Shown: positions 47,020 through 55,491 of the stretch, piece by piece
How positions within the stretch are numbered: position 1 is the first letter of the stretch
Layout of the letters: each line of letters starts with the position of its first letter
Assembly (NCBI GenBank): GCA_030446775.1
Contig: JAUJMQ010000014.1
Span: forward strand, 4,141 to 59,631
Length of the DNA stretch: 55,491 nucleotides
Source: Egibacteraceae bacterium
GTDB lineage: Bacteria; Actinomycetota; Nitriliruptoria; Euzebyales; Egibacteraceae
Direction of reading: 5' to 3'
Position numbers and translations under genes: made by a program
The notes under the pieces: model-generated
The model's database searches: none
The model's input: the letters and a program-made list of their open reading frames with translations, nothing else
What the model was told of the DNA's origin: nothing

Positions 47020-47520
47020 TCAGAGGCGGGTGCGCAGCAGCAGCCCCAGCAGGCCCACGATCGCCGCCGCGGCGCCGACGCCGGCCGCCTGCAGCGCGAC
47101 ACCGGTCGCCAGCGGCGCCGCCACGGTGGCCACCACGAGCGCGGCCCCGCCGGCTCCCGCCAGGGCGACGGCCGGCAGCCGTCCGGGCGGGGGGCGGCGT
47201 CCGGTCGCGCCGGTCGGCACGGGCAGGTCCTCGACCGCGAGCGCGGTGAGCGCGGCGAGCAGCAGCAACCCGGCGGCGTAACCCACCACGCCCAGGTCCA
47301 GCTGCGCCCGGCCGAGCAGCGACACCCCGTAGGAGCCCAGCAGCACCGCGGGGCCGCCGGGCAGGAGCCCAGGACGGCCGGCGAGCACCGTCGCCGCGAC
47401 GAGGGCCACCCCGACGACGCCGGTCAGCCCGAGGAGCCCCCGGATGCGGACCGGCTCGGCGAGCGGGTAGGCCGCGAGCGCCATGGCGAGCACGACGGCG
47501 GCGGCGGCCGCGCCGGTCAC
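47020..47520 (-). CDS. Small membrane protein at the end of the MoxR operon
   Basis: A 166-aa protein with about five helices and little between them. A central soluble stretch (VEDLPVPTGATGRRPPPGR) separates the third and fourth helices. No domain is recognised. Its GTG start lies 2 bp after the stop of the DUF58 gene, so it is the last gene of the MoxR-DUF58 operon. Confidence 0.7.
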   Translation of the reverse strand: MTGAAAAAVVLAMALAAYPLAEPVRIRGLLGLTGVVGVALVAATVLAGRPGLLPGGPAVLLGSYGVSLLGRAQLDLGVVGYAAGLLLLAALTALAVEDLPVPTGATGRRPPPGRLPAVALAGAGGAALVVATVAAPLATGVALQAAGVGAAAAIVGLLGLLLRTRL

Positions 47521-47522
47521 GG

Positions 47523-48811
47523 TCAGCGGCGGACGGCGAGGGCGCGGCGCCGGAATGCGATCACCTCCGCCAGCGGGCCGGCGAGCGGCCGGTCGCGGTG
47601 CCAGCCGACGACCGGCACGCCGGCGGCGGCCAGGAGCCGCCGGGACTCGGCGCGCTGGAGCCGCCACACCCGCCGGGCGAGCTGGGCCGTCGCGGTGGCG
47701 GGCGGCGGCAGGAACGGCTCCGGCTCGACCTCGACGACGGCGACGTCGAAGCGGCGGGCCCGCAGGTCGGCGAGCAGGGCGGACATCCGCTCGTCGAGCA
47801 GCGGGGTGAGGGCCACGACGAGCGCCTGCGGCGGCAGGACCCCAGGCGGGACGGCGTCGAGCGGCGCCCCGAGCCCGCCGCCGCGCACACCGGCGCCGAG
47901 CAGGCTGTCGAGCAGGCGGTAGCGCTGCCGGTCGCCCATGCCCGCCTGCAGCCACTGCAGGGTGCCGCCGAAGGCGAGCAGCCCCACCCGGTCACGCCGC
48001 GACAGGTGCGCGTCGGCGATTGCGGCGGCGGCGCGGACGGCGAGGTCCAACGTGGCGGCGCCGCCGGCGTCGCGCGCCTCCGCGAACGTGTCGAGCAGCA
48101 GCACGACGTCGCTGCTGCGCTCCGGATGGCGCGTGGTGACCCACAGCTCGGGGCTGCGGGCCGACAGCCGCCAGTTCACCCAGCGCCGGTCGTCGCCGGG
48201 CACGTAGGGCCGCAACCCCGAGAACTCGACGCCCTCACCCGCCTGGCGCGACACGACGTCGCCGGCGTGCAGCCGCGTCTCGGCGGGTTCGAGCAGCCGG
48301 CGCAGCGCCGGCGGGCGGGGGAAGACCTTCAGCGTCACGCTCGACGGCGGGGACGCGTCGGCGGCGGTCACGGCCAGCGGGCCCTCGGCGTGCAGCCGGG
48401 CGCCGCCCAGCCGGTACGCGCCCCAGCGGTCGCAGCGCAGCCGCACCCCCACCGCGGCGGTCTGCCCGGCGGCCAGCCGGACGACGGCGTTCCCGGCGCC
48501 GGCGGGTGCCTGCACGCCGACGGCGACGAGGGGGGCCGGCAGGGCGGCGGCGATGTCGAGCCGGCGCACCCGCCCGCTCGCGCGGACGGTGAGGGTCAGC
48601 TCGACGGTCTCTCCCTCCAGCACGGCGGGGCGGTCCAGCCCGGCGTCCCAGTCGACCTCGACGTCGGGCGCCCCGGCGAGCCCGGCGACCAGGAGCGCGA
48701 CCGCCGGTGCCGCTACCGCCACGAGCTCCGGGCGGCCGCCAGCGATGCCGCCGAGCATCCCGAGCAGGGCGACCGCGAGGTACCCGGCCAGGCGCGGGGT
48801 CGCGCTGCGGG

Positions 48812-48815
<4 letters not shown>
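47523..48815 (-). CDS. DUF58 protein with VWA-like domain
   Basis: A 430-aa protein with two N-terminal helices (residues ~10-45), a beta-rich extracellular stretch and the DUF58 motif [21 protein letters not shown]-terminal von Willebrand A-like domain starts [14 protein letters not shown] (partial MIDAS DxxxS). DUF58 proteins act with MoxR ATPases in folding or activating partner complexes. The GTG start overlaps the moxR stop (GTGA). It reads cleanly. Confidence 0.88.
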
Positions 48816-49807
<992 letters not shown>

Positions 49808-49817
49808 GCGACGGAGC

Positions 49818-50321
49818 CTAGGCTCGGCCGAGGCGCTCGACGGCGGCGACCGTCGCCTCCAGGGCGGCGACGTCGGCTCCGCCGGCGCGGTCGGCGGGGG
49901 CCGGCCGGTCGGCGCGCAGGAAGGCCCACGCGTCGTCGCCGAGAAGCGCGCGGGCGGCGTCGGGGTCGGCGTCCCGGTCGACCCCACGTCCCGCGAGGCG
50001 GGCGGCGGCGAGCCTGCGCAGCAGGGGGCGGAGGCGGTAGTGGGCGTCGAAGCCGCTGCCGGTCGCGAACCCCACGAGGCGCTCGAGCCGCACGAGACCC
50101 GGCGGCAGCGGCGGGCCGGGCGCCGGGTGGCGCCCGCGGCGCCACAGCGGGCCGGCGGGCGGGGGACCCGGCCGGGGCTGGCGCAGGCGCCGCCGGGCGT
50201 GCGCAGCGACACCGGACAGGACCGCGACGACGCCGAGCACCTCGCCGGACCCGTCCAGCCACAGCAGGGCGGCGGCGGCCGCCAGCGCCGCCACGACCGC
50301 CGGCACGACGACCGTGCTCAT
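49818..50321 (-). CDS. Uncharacterised protein of the MoxR operon, two N-terminal helices
   Basis: A 167-aa protein: two helices in residues 3-42, a Pro/Arg-rich linker (~45-80), then a helical soluble domain (LRPLLRRLAAARLAGRG to ATVAAVERLGRA). Proteins of this size and layout recur between DUF4129 and MoxR genes in actinomycetes, but no named family is recognised with certainty. ATG overlaps the stop of the DUF4129 gene (ATGA), and the stop is 10 bp before moxR. Confidence 0.7.
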   Translation of the reverse strand: MSTVVVPAVVAALAAAAALLWLDGSGEVLGVVAVLSGVAAHARRRLRQPRPGPPPAGPLWRRGRHPAPGPPLPPGLVRLERLVGFATGSGFDAHYRLRPLLRRLAAARLAGRGVDRDADPDAARALLGDDAWAFLRADRPAPADRAGGADVAALEATVAAVERLGRA

Positions 50322-51245
50322 GCCCGCTCCGGCGGAGGCGAGGCCTTCCGTGCCGGCGGCAGGGCCGCGGCGACGGCGGCCCGCGCCGCACGGGCCCGCG
50401 CGGAGTCGGCCGGCCCAGGGGGCGTCGGCCCGAAGCGGGCGACCTCGTACAGCCCGGTCAGGTCGTCGGCGGCGGCGCCGGCGCGGCGCACGAGCGGCCG
50501 GGCGCGCGAGGTACTCGCGGGAGCCTCCCAGCGGTGGCGCGGCAGGCCGGCCCGGGCGAGGTCGGACTCCATGGCGGCGTAGGTGGCGACGACGTCGGCG
50601 GCCCCCTCCGGCACGGGCACGGACCGGCGGGCCGCGCCGGCAGGCGGCGCGCGTCGCCGCCGGCGGCGGCGGCCTCGGTGGTGCCGGGTGCCGGACCGCC
50701 CCCCGCCGCGCCGGCGCGCGAGCGGGACGCGGCGGCGACCGCCGCCACGGCCGCCGCGGCGGCGGCCAGCAGCCCGAGGCTCCACGGCGATCCCACGTAC
50801 TGCGCCGGCGGAACGGCCTCCTCCGGCGCATCGGCGGCGGCTGTCGGCCGGGGGCGGCGGCGGCTCGGGCGTCCGGGGCCGCATGACGCTCAGCGCCAGG
50901 GCGAGCGCCGCCAGCAGGCCCAGCTGCACGAGCAGCGACCGCCGCCGGTCGCGGGCGCGCCACTGCTCGCTGCCGTCGGGCCACAGCACCCACGAGCAGC
51001 GCCCCGGCGGCGAGCACCGCAACCCCGATGCCGACACCGACCGCGGTGCCCAGCGGTGGTAGGTCCGGCCCCAGCGCCGGCGGCGCCGCCGGGCGCTACC
51101 GCGGCAGCGCCGCGCCGCCAGCGCGACGAGCGCCAGCAGCGCCGCCACGCACACACCGAGGACCGCCGCGCGCAGCCGCGCGGGCAACCCGCGGCGCGGA
51201 GTCGACGGACCGCCAACGGGTCAGACGGGGCTGTGGCGACGTCAC
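50318..51245 (-). CDS. DUF4129 membrane protein (frameshifted)
   Basis: First gene of the MoxR-DUF58 operon. The C-terminal DUF4129 domain is clear (ATYAAMESDLARAGLPRHRW, DDLTGLYEVARFGPTPPG); the N-terminal part contains hydrophobic stretches VLGVCVAALLALVALAAR, GVAVLAAGALLVG and LLVQLGLLAALALALSV in different frames. At least four frame breaks fall in 50500-51170. The start GTG 51245 (VTSPQPRLTRWRSVDSAPR) overlaps the accE stop region, about 50 bp inside the right inverted-repeat copy. Confidence 0.65.
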
Positions 51246-51595
51246 GCCCCGGACGCTAGTGCCTGCCAAGCGGTCGCGGGCGCGCCGGCCCTACCACGCA
51301 CCTCAAACGCCGGGCGGCTTACGTGCAACGACTCCCTTCGGGAGACAGGCCCTAGGGATCGCGCGGGCTGAGGTCGCGAGGGCCGCGGGCCGGTAGGGCG
51401 GCCGCCGAGGGCCTCGGCGCGGGCGGCGCGCCGCCGCGCCGGCGCGGTGGGTTCGGGACCAGCCCCGGCGGCGTCGTCGGCGGCCGCCGCGTCGAGGGCG
51501 AGCACGAGCGCGGCGACCTCCTCGGGCGTCGGGTTGCCGCGTCGCACGTCGATGCGGGTCCCGTCGCGCAGGCACGGCCGGGGGTCGCCGTTCAC
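51242..51595 (-). CDS. accE: Acyl-CoA carboxylase epsilon subunit with repeat-encoded tail
   Basis: A 117-aa protein. The N-terminal third is the epsilon-subunit motif IDVRRGNPTPEEVAALVLAL, which stabilises the carboxylase beta-biotin complex in actinomycetes. An Ala/Pro/Arg linker follows. The last ~35 residues, from about LGPVSRRESLHVSRPAFEVR, are encoded by the 61-bp repeat at 51295-51355 and sequence beyond it, so the native end has been replaced. GTG 51595 overlaps the accB stop (GTGA). Confidence 0.8.
   Translation of the reverse strand: MNGDPRPCLRDGTRIDVRRGNPTPEEVAALVLALDAAAADDAAGAGPEPTAPARRRAARAEALGGRPTGPRPSRPQPARSLGPVSRRESLHVSRPAFEVRGRAGAPATAWQALASGA
51295..51355 (-). repeat. Right copy of the 61-bp inverted repeat
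   Basis: Reverse-complement partner of 45299-45359 (55 of 61 matches). It contains the stem CTCCC-TTCG-GGGAG-like hairpin and ends outward in GGCCCTAG. It lies in the 3' end of accE and supplies codons to it. Together the copies bound 5.9 kb holding the cupredoxin-to-DUF4129 genes. Confidence 0.85.
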
Positions 51596-53202
51596 AGCGG
51601 GATGTTGCCGTGCTTGCGGGAAGACGGCTCTCGCGCTTCGTGATCGCCATCCGCAGGGAGCGGATGAGCTGCGGCCAGGTGGACGAGGGCTCGATGACGT
51701 CGTCGACGTAGCCCCGCTCGGCGGCCTTCCACGGGTTGGCCAGCGCCTCGTTGTAGTGCTCGATGTGGCTCGGCGCGCCCGCTCGTCGGCGGGCGTCAAA
51801 TCCATCCATTTCGGATGGCAACCAGGTCGCGCCGGTACAGGATGTTGACCGCGCCCTGCGCGCCCATGACCGCGATCTCGGCACTCGGCCAGGCGAAGTT
51901 GAAGTCGAGCTCCCAGGTGCTTGGAGCCGCCGACGTCGTAGGCGCCGCCGTAGGCCTTGCGCAGGATGACCGTGAGCTTGGGGACGGTCGCCTCGCAGTA
52001 CAGGCGTACTGCAGCTTCGCCCGCGACGGATGATGCCGCCCCACTCCTGCGTGGCGCCGGGCATGAACCCCGGCACGTCGACGAACGTCTGCCGGATCGG
52101 GACGTTGAACGCGTCGCAGGTGCGCACGAACCGCGCCGCCTTCTCCGACGCCGTCATGTCCAGCGTCCCGGCGAGGTGGATCGGCTGGTTGGCGACGACG
52201 CCGACGGCGTAGCCGTCCAGCCGCGCGAACCCGACGACGATGTTCTCGGCGTAGTGCGGCTGGACCTCGAAGAACTCCTCGTCGTCGACGACGCGGGCAA
52301 CGACCTCGCGGACGTCGTAGGGCACGTTCGGCGAGTCGGGCATGAACGCGTCGCGGGACTCGTCGACGCGCTCGGCGTCGTCGGTCGCGCGTCAGCCTCG
52401 GCGGCCTGTCCTCGAGGTTGTGCGCGGCGCGGCCGGGGAACGACAGCAGGTGGCGGATGTCGTCGATGCGACTCCTCGTCCTCGGCCGCGGAGATCTGGG
52501 CCACCCCCGACTTCGCGTTCGAGCTCATCGCGCCGCCGAGCTCCTCGGCTTCTGCCACGTCCTCACCGGTCACGGTCTTGATGACCTCGGGCCCGGTGAT
52601 GAACATGGTCCCCGCCAGGTCTCTTTCACCATGAAGATGAAGTCGGTGATCGCGGGGCCGCGCAGACCGCCCCGCCGGCGCACGGCCCCATGATCGCCGA
52701 GATCTGCGGGACCACCCCCGACGCGCGGACGTTGCGCGCGAAGATGTCGCCGTAGCCGCCCAGGGCCACGACGCCCTCCTGGATGCGCGCCCCGCCCGAG
52801 TCGTTGAACCCTTGATGATCGGCACGCCCATCCGCACGGCGAGGTCCATGACCTTGACGATCTTTCGGCGAACACCTCGCCGAGGACCGCCGAACACGGT
52901 GAAGTCCTGGCTGAACACGCACACCCGCCGCCCGTCGACCGTGCCGTGGCCCGTGACGACGCCGTCGCCGAGGATCCGCTCGATGTCCTCCAGCCCGAAA
53001 CCGGTCGCCCGGTGGACCGCCAAGGCGGTCGTGTCTCCACGAACGAGCCGTCGTCGAGCAGCAGGGCGAGCCGCTCGCGGGCGGTGCCCGCCAGCGGCCT
53101 TCGCATGCTGCTTGGAGACCGCACGCTCGGGCGGCGTGCCGCGCCTCCTCGACGCGCCGGTACCAACTGCGCCCCCAGCTTGGCTTTCGTGGTCGACGTC
53201 AC
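51592..53202 (-). CDS. accB: Acyl-CoA carboxylase beta (carboxyltransferase) subunit (frameshifted)
   Basis: A PccB/AccD-type carboxyltransferase of ~530 aa that moves CO2 from carboxybiotin to acyl-CoA, most likely propionyl-CoA given the mutase in this window. Segments include [60 protein letters not shown] and [16 protein letters not shown] (one frame break inside). The C-terminal [20 protein letters not shown] leads to the end HGNIPL. About ten single-base breaks lie between 51620 and 53150. GTG at 53202 has AGGA about 11 nt upstream. Coupled to accE by GTGA. Confidence 0.85.
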
Positions 53203-53226
53203 CGCTCGTGTCCTGTCGTCGGGGCG

Positions 53227-53246
53227 GGCGCAGTCTAGGAGCCGGC
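53227..53246. repeat. 20-bp direct repeat, copy 1
   Basis: GGCGCAGTCTAGGAGCCGGC, identical to 53852-53871 on the same strand. This copy is in the accB-vapB intergenic region; the other lies inside vapC. The two copies bracket most of the toxin-antitoxin module. Confidence 0.75.
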
Positions 53247-53351
53247 CTTTCAGCCCGCCCCGTCGGCGACGCGCGGCGGGCGTACCGGAAGGCGAGCCCT
53301 GACACACTCAATTCGCATCCGGCGCATGCGCTGCGCATGTATCGTGGTGAC

Positions 53352-53581
53352 GTGGCCAAGTCCGTCCAGATCCGCAACGTCCCCGACGATGTGCATGCGA
53401 CGCTGCGCACCCGTGCAGCAGCAGCGGCCTGTCGCTGTCGGACTACCTGCTGTCGGAGATCACCGAGGTTGCCGAGCGGACATCGACCGCCGAGGTCCTC
53501 GCCCGCGCCAACCGCCGGCCCGGGGGACTGACCGATCGCCGGTTGCTGGCGGAGGTCATGGACGAAATCCCGCCAGCGTGA
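53352..53581 (+). CDS. vapB: VapB/FitA-type antitoxin (frameshifted)
   Basis: A ~75-aa ribbon-helix-helix antitoxin: AKSVQIRNVPDDVHATLRTR is the DNA-binding start. After one missing G near 53426 come LSDYLLSEITEVAERTS and the toxin-binding tail ending MDEIPPA. GTG at 53352 is the likely start. The stop is 4 bp before the toxin GTG. It should bind its own promoter and neutralise the PIN toxin. Confidence 0.75.
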
Positions 53582-53584
53582 CCG

Positions 53585-53995
53585 GTGATCGTCGTCGACA
53601 GCTCTGCATCTGCTCGATGCGCTGGTGGCCCGGCCCGCACGACAACCGCTGCAGCGGCGCTTGAACCCGAGACCAGCAGCCTGCACGCGCCGCATCTGGT
53701 CGACATCGAGTTTCTTCAGGCTCTGCGCCGTCTCGTGGAGCGCGGCGCTGTGACGGCGGGCGACGCGGAGCAGGCGCGTGAGGATTTCGCGTCGCTGCCG
53801 ATCGACCGCTATGCACACGGCATTGTTCGTCGTCGACGATCTGGGCGCTGCGGCGCAGTCTAGGAGCCGGCGTACGACGATCCGCAACGTACGATGTGCT
53901 CGCGCTGCGTGCCCGCGAAGCGCTGGACATCCCGCTGGTCACTGCCGAGGTGGCGCGCGCATCGCGCGAGCTTCGCCCGTTCAATCGGGCCCGCG
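53585..53995 (+). CDS. vapC: VapC-type PIN-domain toxin (frameshifted)
   Basis: A ~130-aa PIN nuclease. The first acidic residue is in VIVVDSSA (Asp5). After a shift comes LLDALVARPARQPLQRR, then LVDIEFLQALRRLVERG with the conserved Glu, and ASLPIDRY. After another shift the end reads WALRRSLGA, TYDVLALR and EALDIPLVTAEVARAS with the remaining acids. Three or more breaks make it inactive as written. The 20-bp repeat at 53852-53871 falls in the conserved LRRSLGAYD region and adds bases there. The 3' end is approximate. Confidence 0.65.
53852..53871. repeat. 20-bp direct repeat, copy 2
   Basis: Same 20 bases as 53227-53246, 625 bp away, inside vapC just where its reading frame changes. Confidence 0.75.
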
Positions 53996-54030
53996 TGGAA
54001 GCCGCCGGCTGTTCTGGACGACATCCGCCG

Positions 54031-54891
54031 GGTGAGACCGGACCGCCGGCGGCGCTGCTGCGCTCGCTCGTCGACGGCCCGTCGTGCGTGGCCGGTGTCG
54101 AGTGGCACGACGAGGTCGAGCTCGACGAACACCGGGCGGCGGCGGCCGCCGCGCGGGGCGCGCCAGAGGTCCACCTCGTGCTCGCCGACGTCCAGACCGC
54201 TGGCCGCGGCCGCCAGGGGCAGGTCTGGCAGGCGCCGCCGGATCGTCGCTGATGCTGTCGCTGCTCTCGTCCGTCCGGTCGTCGACCGCCGCCACTTGCC
54301 GCTGCTGCCGCTGCTGACGGGGACGGTGCTGGGCGAGACCGTGGCGCGGCACGTGCCCGGGGCCGAGTTGCGCTGAAGTGGCCCAACGACCTGCTCGTGG
54401 CATCCACCCGTGGCGCAAGGCGGCCGGGATCCTCGTCGAGGGGCTGGCCGACGGCGCGGCGGTGATCGGGATGGGTGTCAACGTCGACTGGCGGGGCGTG
54501 GACCGGCCCGAGGCGCTGGTCGCCGCCACCTCCCTGGCCGAGGTCGCCGGGCACCCGGTGGACCGCTGGCGCCTGCTCGCCGGGGTCGTGGGGCTGTTCA
54601 CCCGCCGCTACGCCGCCTGGCAGGAGCTGCCGGCGGGCTTCCTGGACGGCTACCGCGCGCGCTGCGCCACGATAGGCCGAGCCGTCCGGGTCACACGCGT
54701 CGAACGCCCGGCCCTGGAGGGGACCGCGACCGCGGTTGACGCCACCGGCGCGCTCGTCATCCGCACTCCCCGAAGGCACGACCGTGGCCGTCGCGGCGGG
54801 TGACGTGGAGCACGTGCGCGCACCGCGAGCCGCCCGGCGTGTGACGGTGCGCGCCCTGCAACGGCATCTCGTCGGCGAGCTGTCGATATGA
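54031..54891 (+). CDS. birA: Biotin-protein ligase (frameshifted)
   Basis: A ~285-aa BirA without an N-terminal DNA-binding domain; it attaches biotin to the carrier domain of the carboxylase. Seen in order: VLADVQTAGRGRQGQVWQAP (the biotinyl-AMP loop GRGRQG), SSLMLSLL, LKWPNDLLV, then RKAAGILVEG and VIGMGVNVDW. The C-terminal SH3-like domain begins LDGYRARCATIG and continues VEGTATAVDATGALV-like. Breaks lie near 54235, 54260, 54370, 54400 and 54770. The start is uncertain. It is divergent from accB with vapBC between. Confidence 0.8.
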
Positions 54892-55085
54892 CGCCGCCGT
54901 ACCAGCTCCGTTGCTCGAGCTGGCCAGATCCCGCCGCGCGTCTGACGCTCGACATCCATCCGGTCAGCTCCTTGCCTGCACCGTCCCACGAGCCGTCGTG
55001 GCCCGACCTACGGTGCAAGAAGCGCAGATCGGCTACCGTGGTTCCGCGACGCCGCGACAATCCTCACGGAAGGCCCCGTAGACGT

Positions 55086-55093
55086 TGACGTCA
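55086..55093. promoter_or_regulatory. TGACGTCA palindrome upstream of a response regulator
   Basis: A perfect 8-bp palindrome 17 bp before the ATG at 55111, in a lower-GC stretch. It could be an operator half-site cluster or chance. The rest of 54892-55110 shows no gene. Confidence 0.25.
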
Positions 55094-55110
55094 GTTAGTC
55101 TCATTGTGTG

Positions 55111-55491
55111 ATGACCGACTCGGCGCGTCCCGATTGACGGTATTGATCGCAGAGGACCAGTACCTCATGCGTGAAGGGACCAGACGCCTCCTCGCAGAAG
55201 TGCCGGGGATCGATGTCGTAGGCGAAGCCTCCGATTACGACAGCGTGCTCGCCGAAGCCAGGCGGCTCAGGCCAGACGTCGTGCTCATGGACATCAAGAT
55301 GCCCCCCACACATTCGATGGAGGGCATCGAGGCCGCCCACGTCATCAAAAACGAGCGGCCCGACACCGGGGTGGTTGTCCTCAGCCAGCACGACGACGAA
55401 GGCTACGTGTGGGCGCTGCTCGAAAGCGGCGTCGCGGGGTACGGCTACCTCCACAAGGTGCGTGTGGGCGATGTCGATCAGCTCGTGAGGG
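55111..55491 (+). CDS. NarL/FixJ-type response regulator, receiver domain, cut by window end
   Basis: The receiver domain of a two-component regulator, incomplete at the right edge. It reads LTVLIAEDQYLMREGTRR with the acidic pair EDQ, RPDVVLMDIKMPP with phospho-acceptor Asp, VVVLSQHDDEGYVWALLESG and GVAGYGYLHK with the conserved Lys. The frame as written begins at TTG 55134. Adding one base near 55133 joins it naturally to ATG 55111 (MTDSARP), matching the single-base breaks elsewhere. GC is lower than in neighbouring genes. The output domain is outside the window; a LuxR-type HTH is expected. Confidence 0.8.

Noticed and set aside
55134-55491. Response regulator starting at TTG 55134
   Set aside because: Adding one base joins the domain to ATG 55111 with a natural N terminus, in line with other single-base losses; TTG is kept only as the fallback.

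Overview
The window is high-GC DNA (mostly about 70% by eye) with many GTG starts, chains of 4-bp ATGA/GTGA overlaps and typical actinobacterial gene content. That content includes a LigC-type ATP-dependent DNA ligase, a PIG-L/MshB-like deacetylase, an acyl-CoA carboxylase with an epsilon subunit, a single-anchor succinate dehydrogenase, a MoxR/DUF58/DUF4129 operon and Rv3303c-like LpdA. I infer an aerobic, heterotrophic actinomycete, probably from a poorly sampled lineage. No rRNA, tRNA, CRISPR array, prophage or complete IS was seen.

Layout. 0-8 kb: DNA ligase, a membrane-anchored SagB-type nitroreductase, GNAT and DinB proteins, a PIG-L deacetylase and a three-gene ABC-2 exporter. 8-17.7 kb: a decayed NUDIX gene, a broken MFS exporter, glutamate dehydrogenase, DUF2254, a GYD protein and a NarL-type histidine kinase. 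These are followed by a damaged second gdh copy beside a DUF5678/retropepsin gene pair. 17.7-23 kb: sdhCAB and a methylmalonyl-CoA mutase catalytic subunit. 23-34 kb: two divergent arms, one with epimerase, glycosyltransferase, YfhO-like protein, response regulator, micro-ORF, histidine kinase and DUF2064 protein, the other with a methyltransferase, a molybdopterin oxidoreductase fused to a cytochrome-b-like domain and a small membrane protein. 32.5-40 kb: an FAD-linked oxidase, LpdA and two ABC-2 exporters. 40-43.4 kb: a MerR-TOBE regulator with modABC. 43.4-55.5 kb: the acyl-CoA carboxylase genes split by a 6-kb block that is bounded by 61-bp inverted repeats, then vapBC, birA and the start of a response regulator.

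How the genes fit together. Carboxylase (accB, accE, biotin subunit), biotin ligase and mutase together would carry propionyl-CoA to succinyl-CoA, which feeds succinate dehydrogenase. The molybdate importer and its TOBE regulator would supply metal to the molybdopterin oxidoreductase in the same window.

Caution. Single-base frame breaks occur in patches, including in housekeeping genes (sdhA, sdhB, accB, birA). Most look like sequence or assembly errors rather than true pseudogenes, so I annotate each such locus as one gene and give approximate break points. Other stretches (1.5-7.7, 20.4-25.1, 30.2-32.5 and 34.3-50.3 kb) read cleanly.
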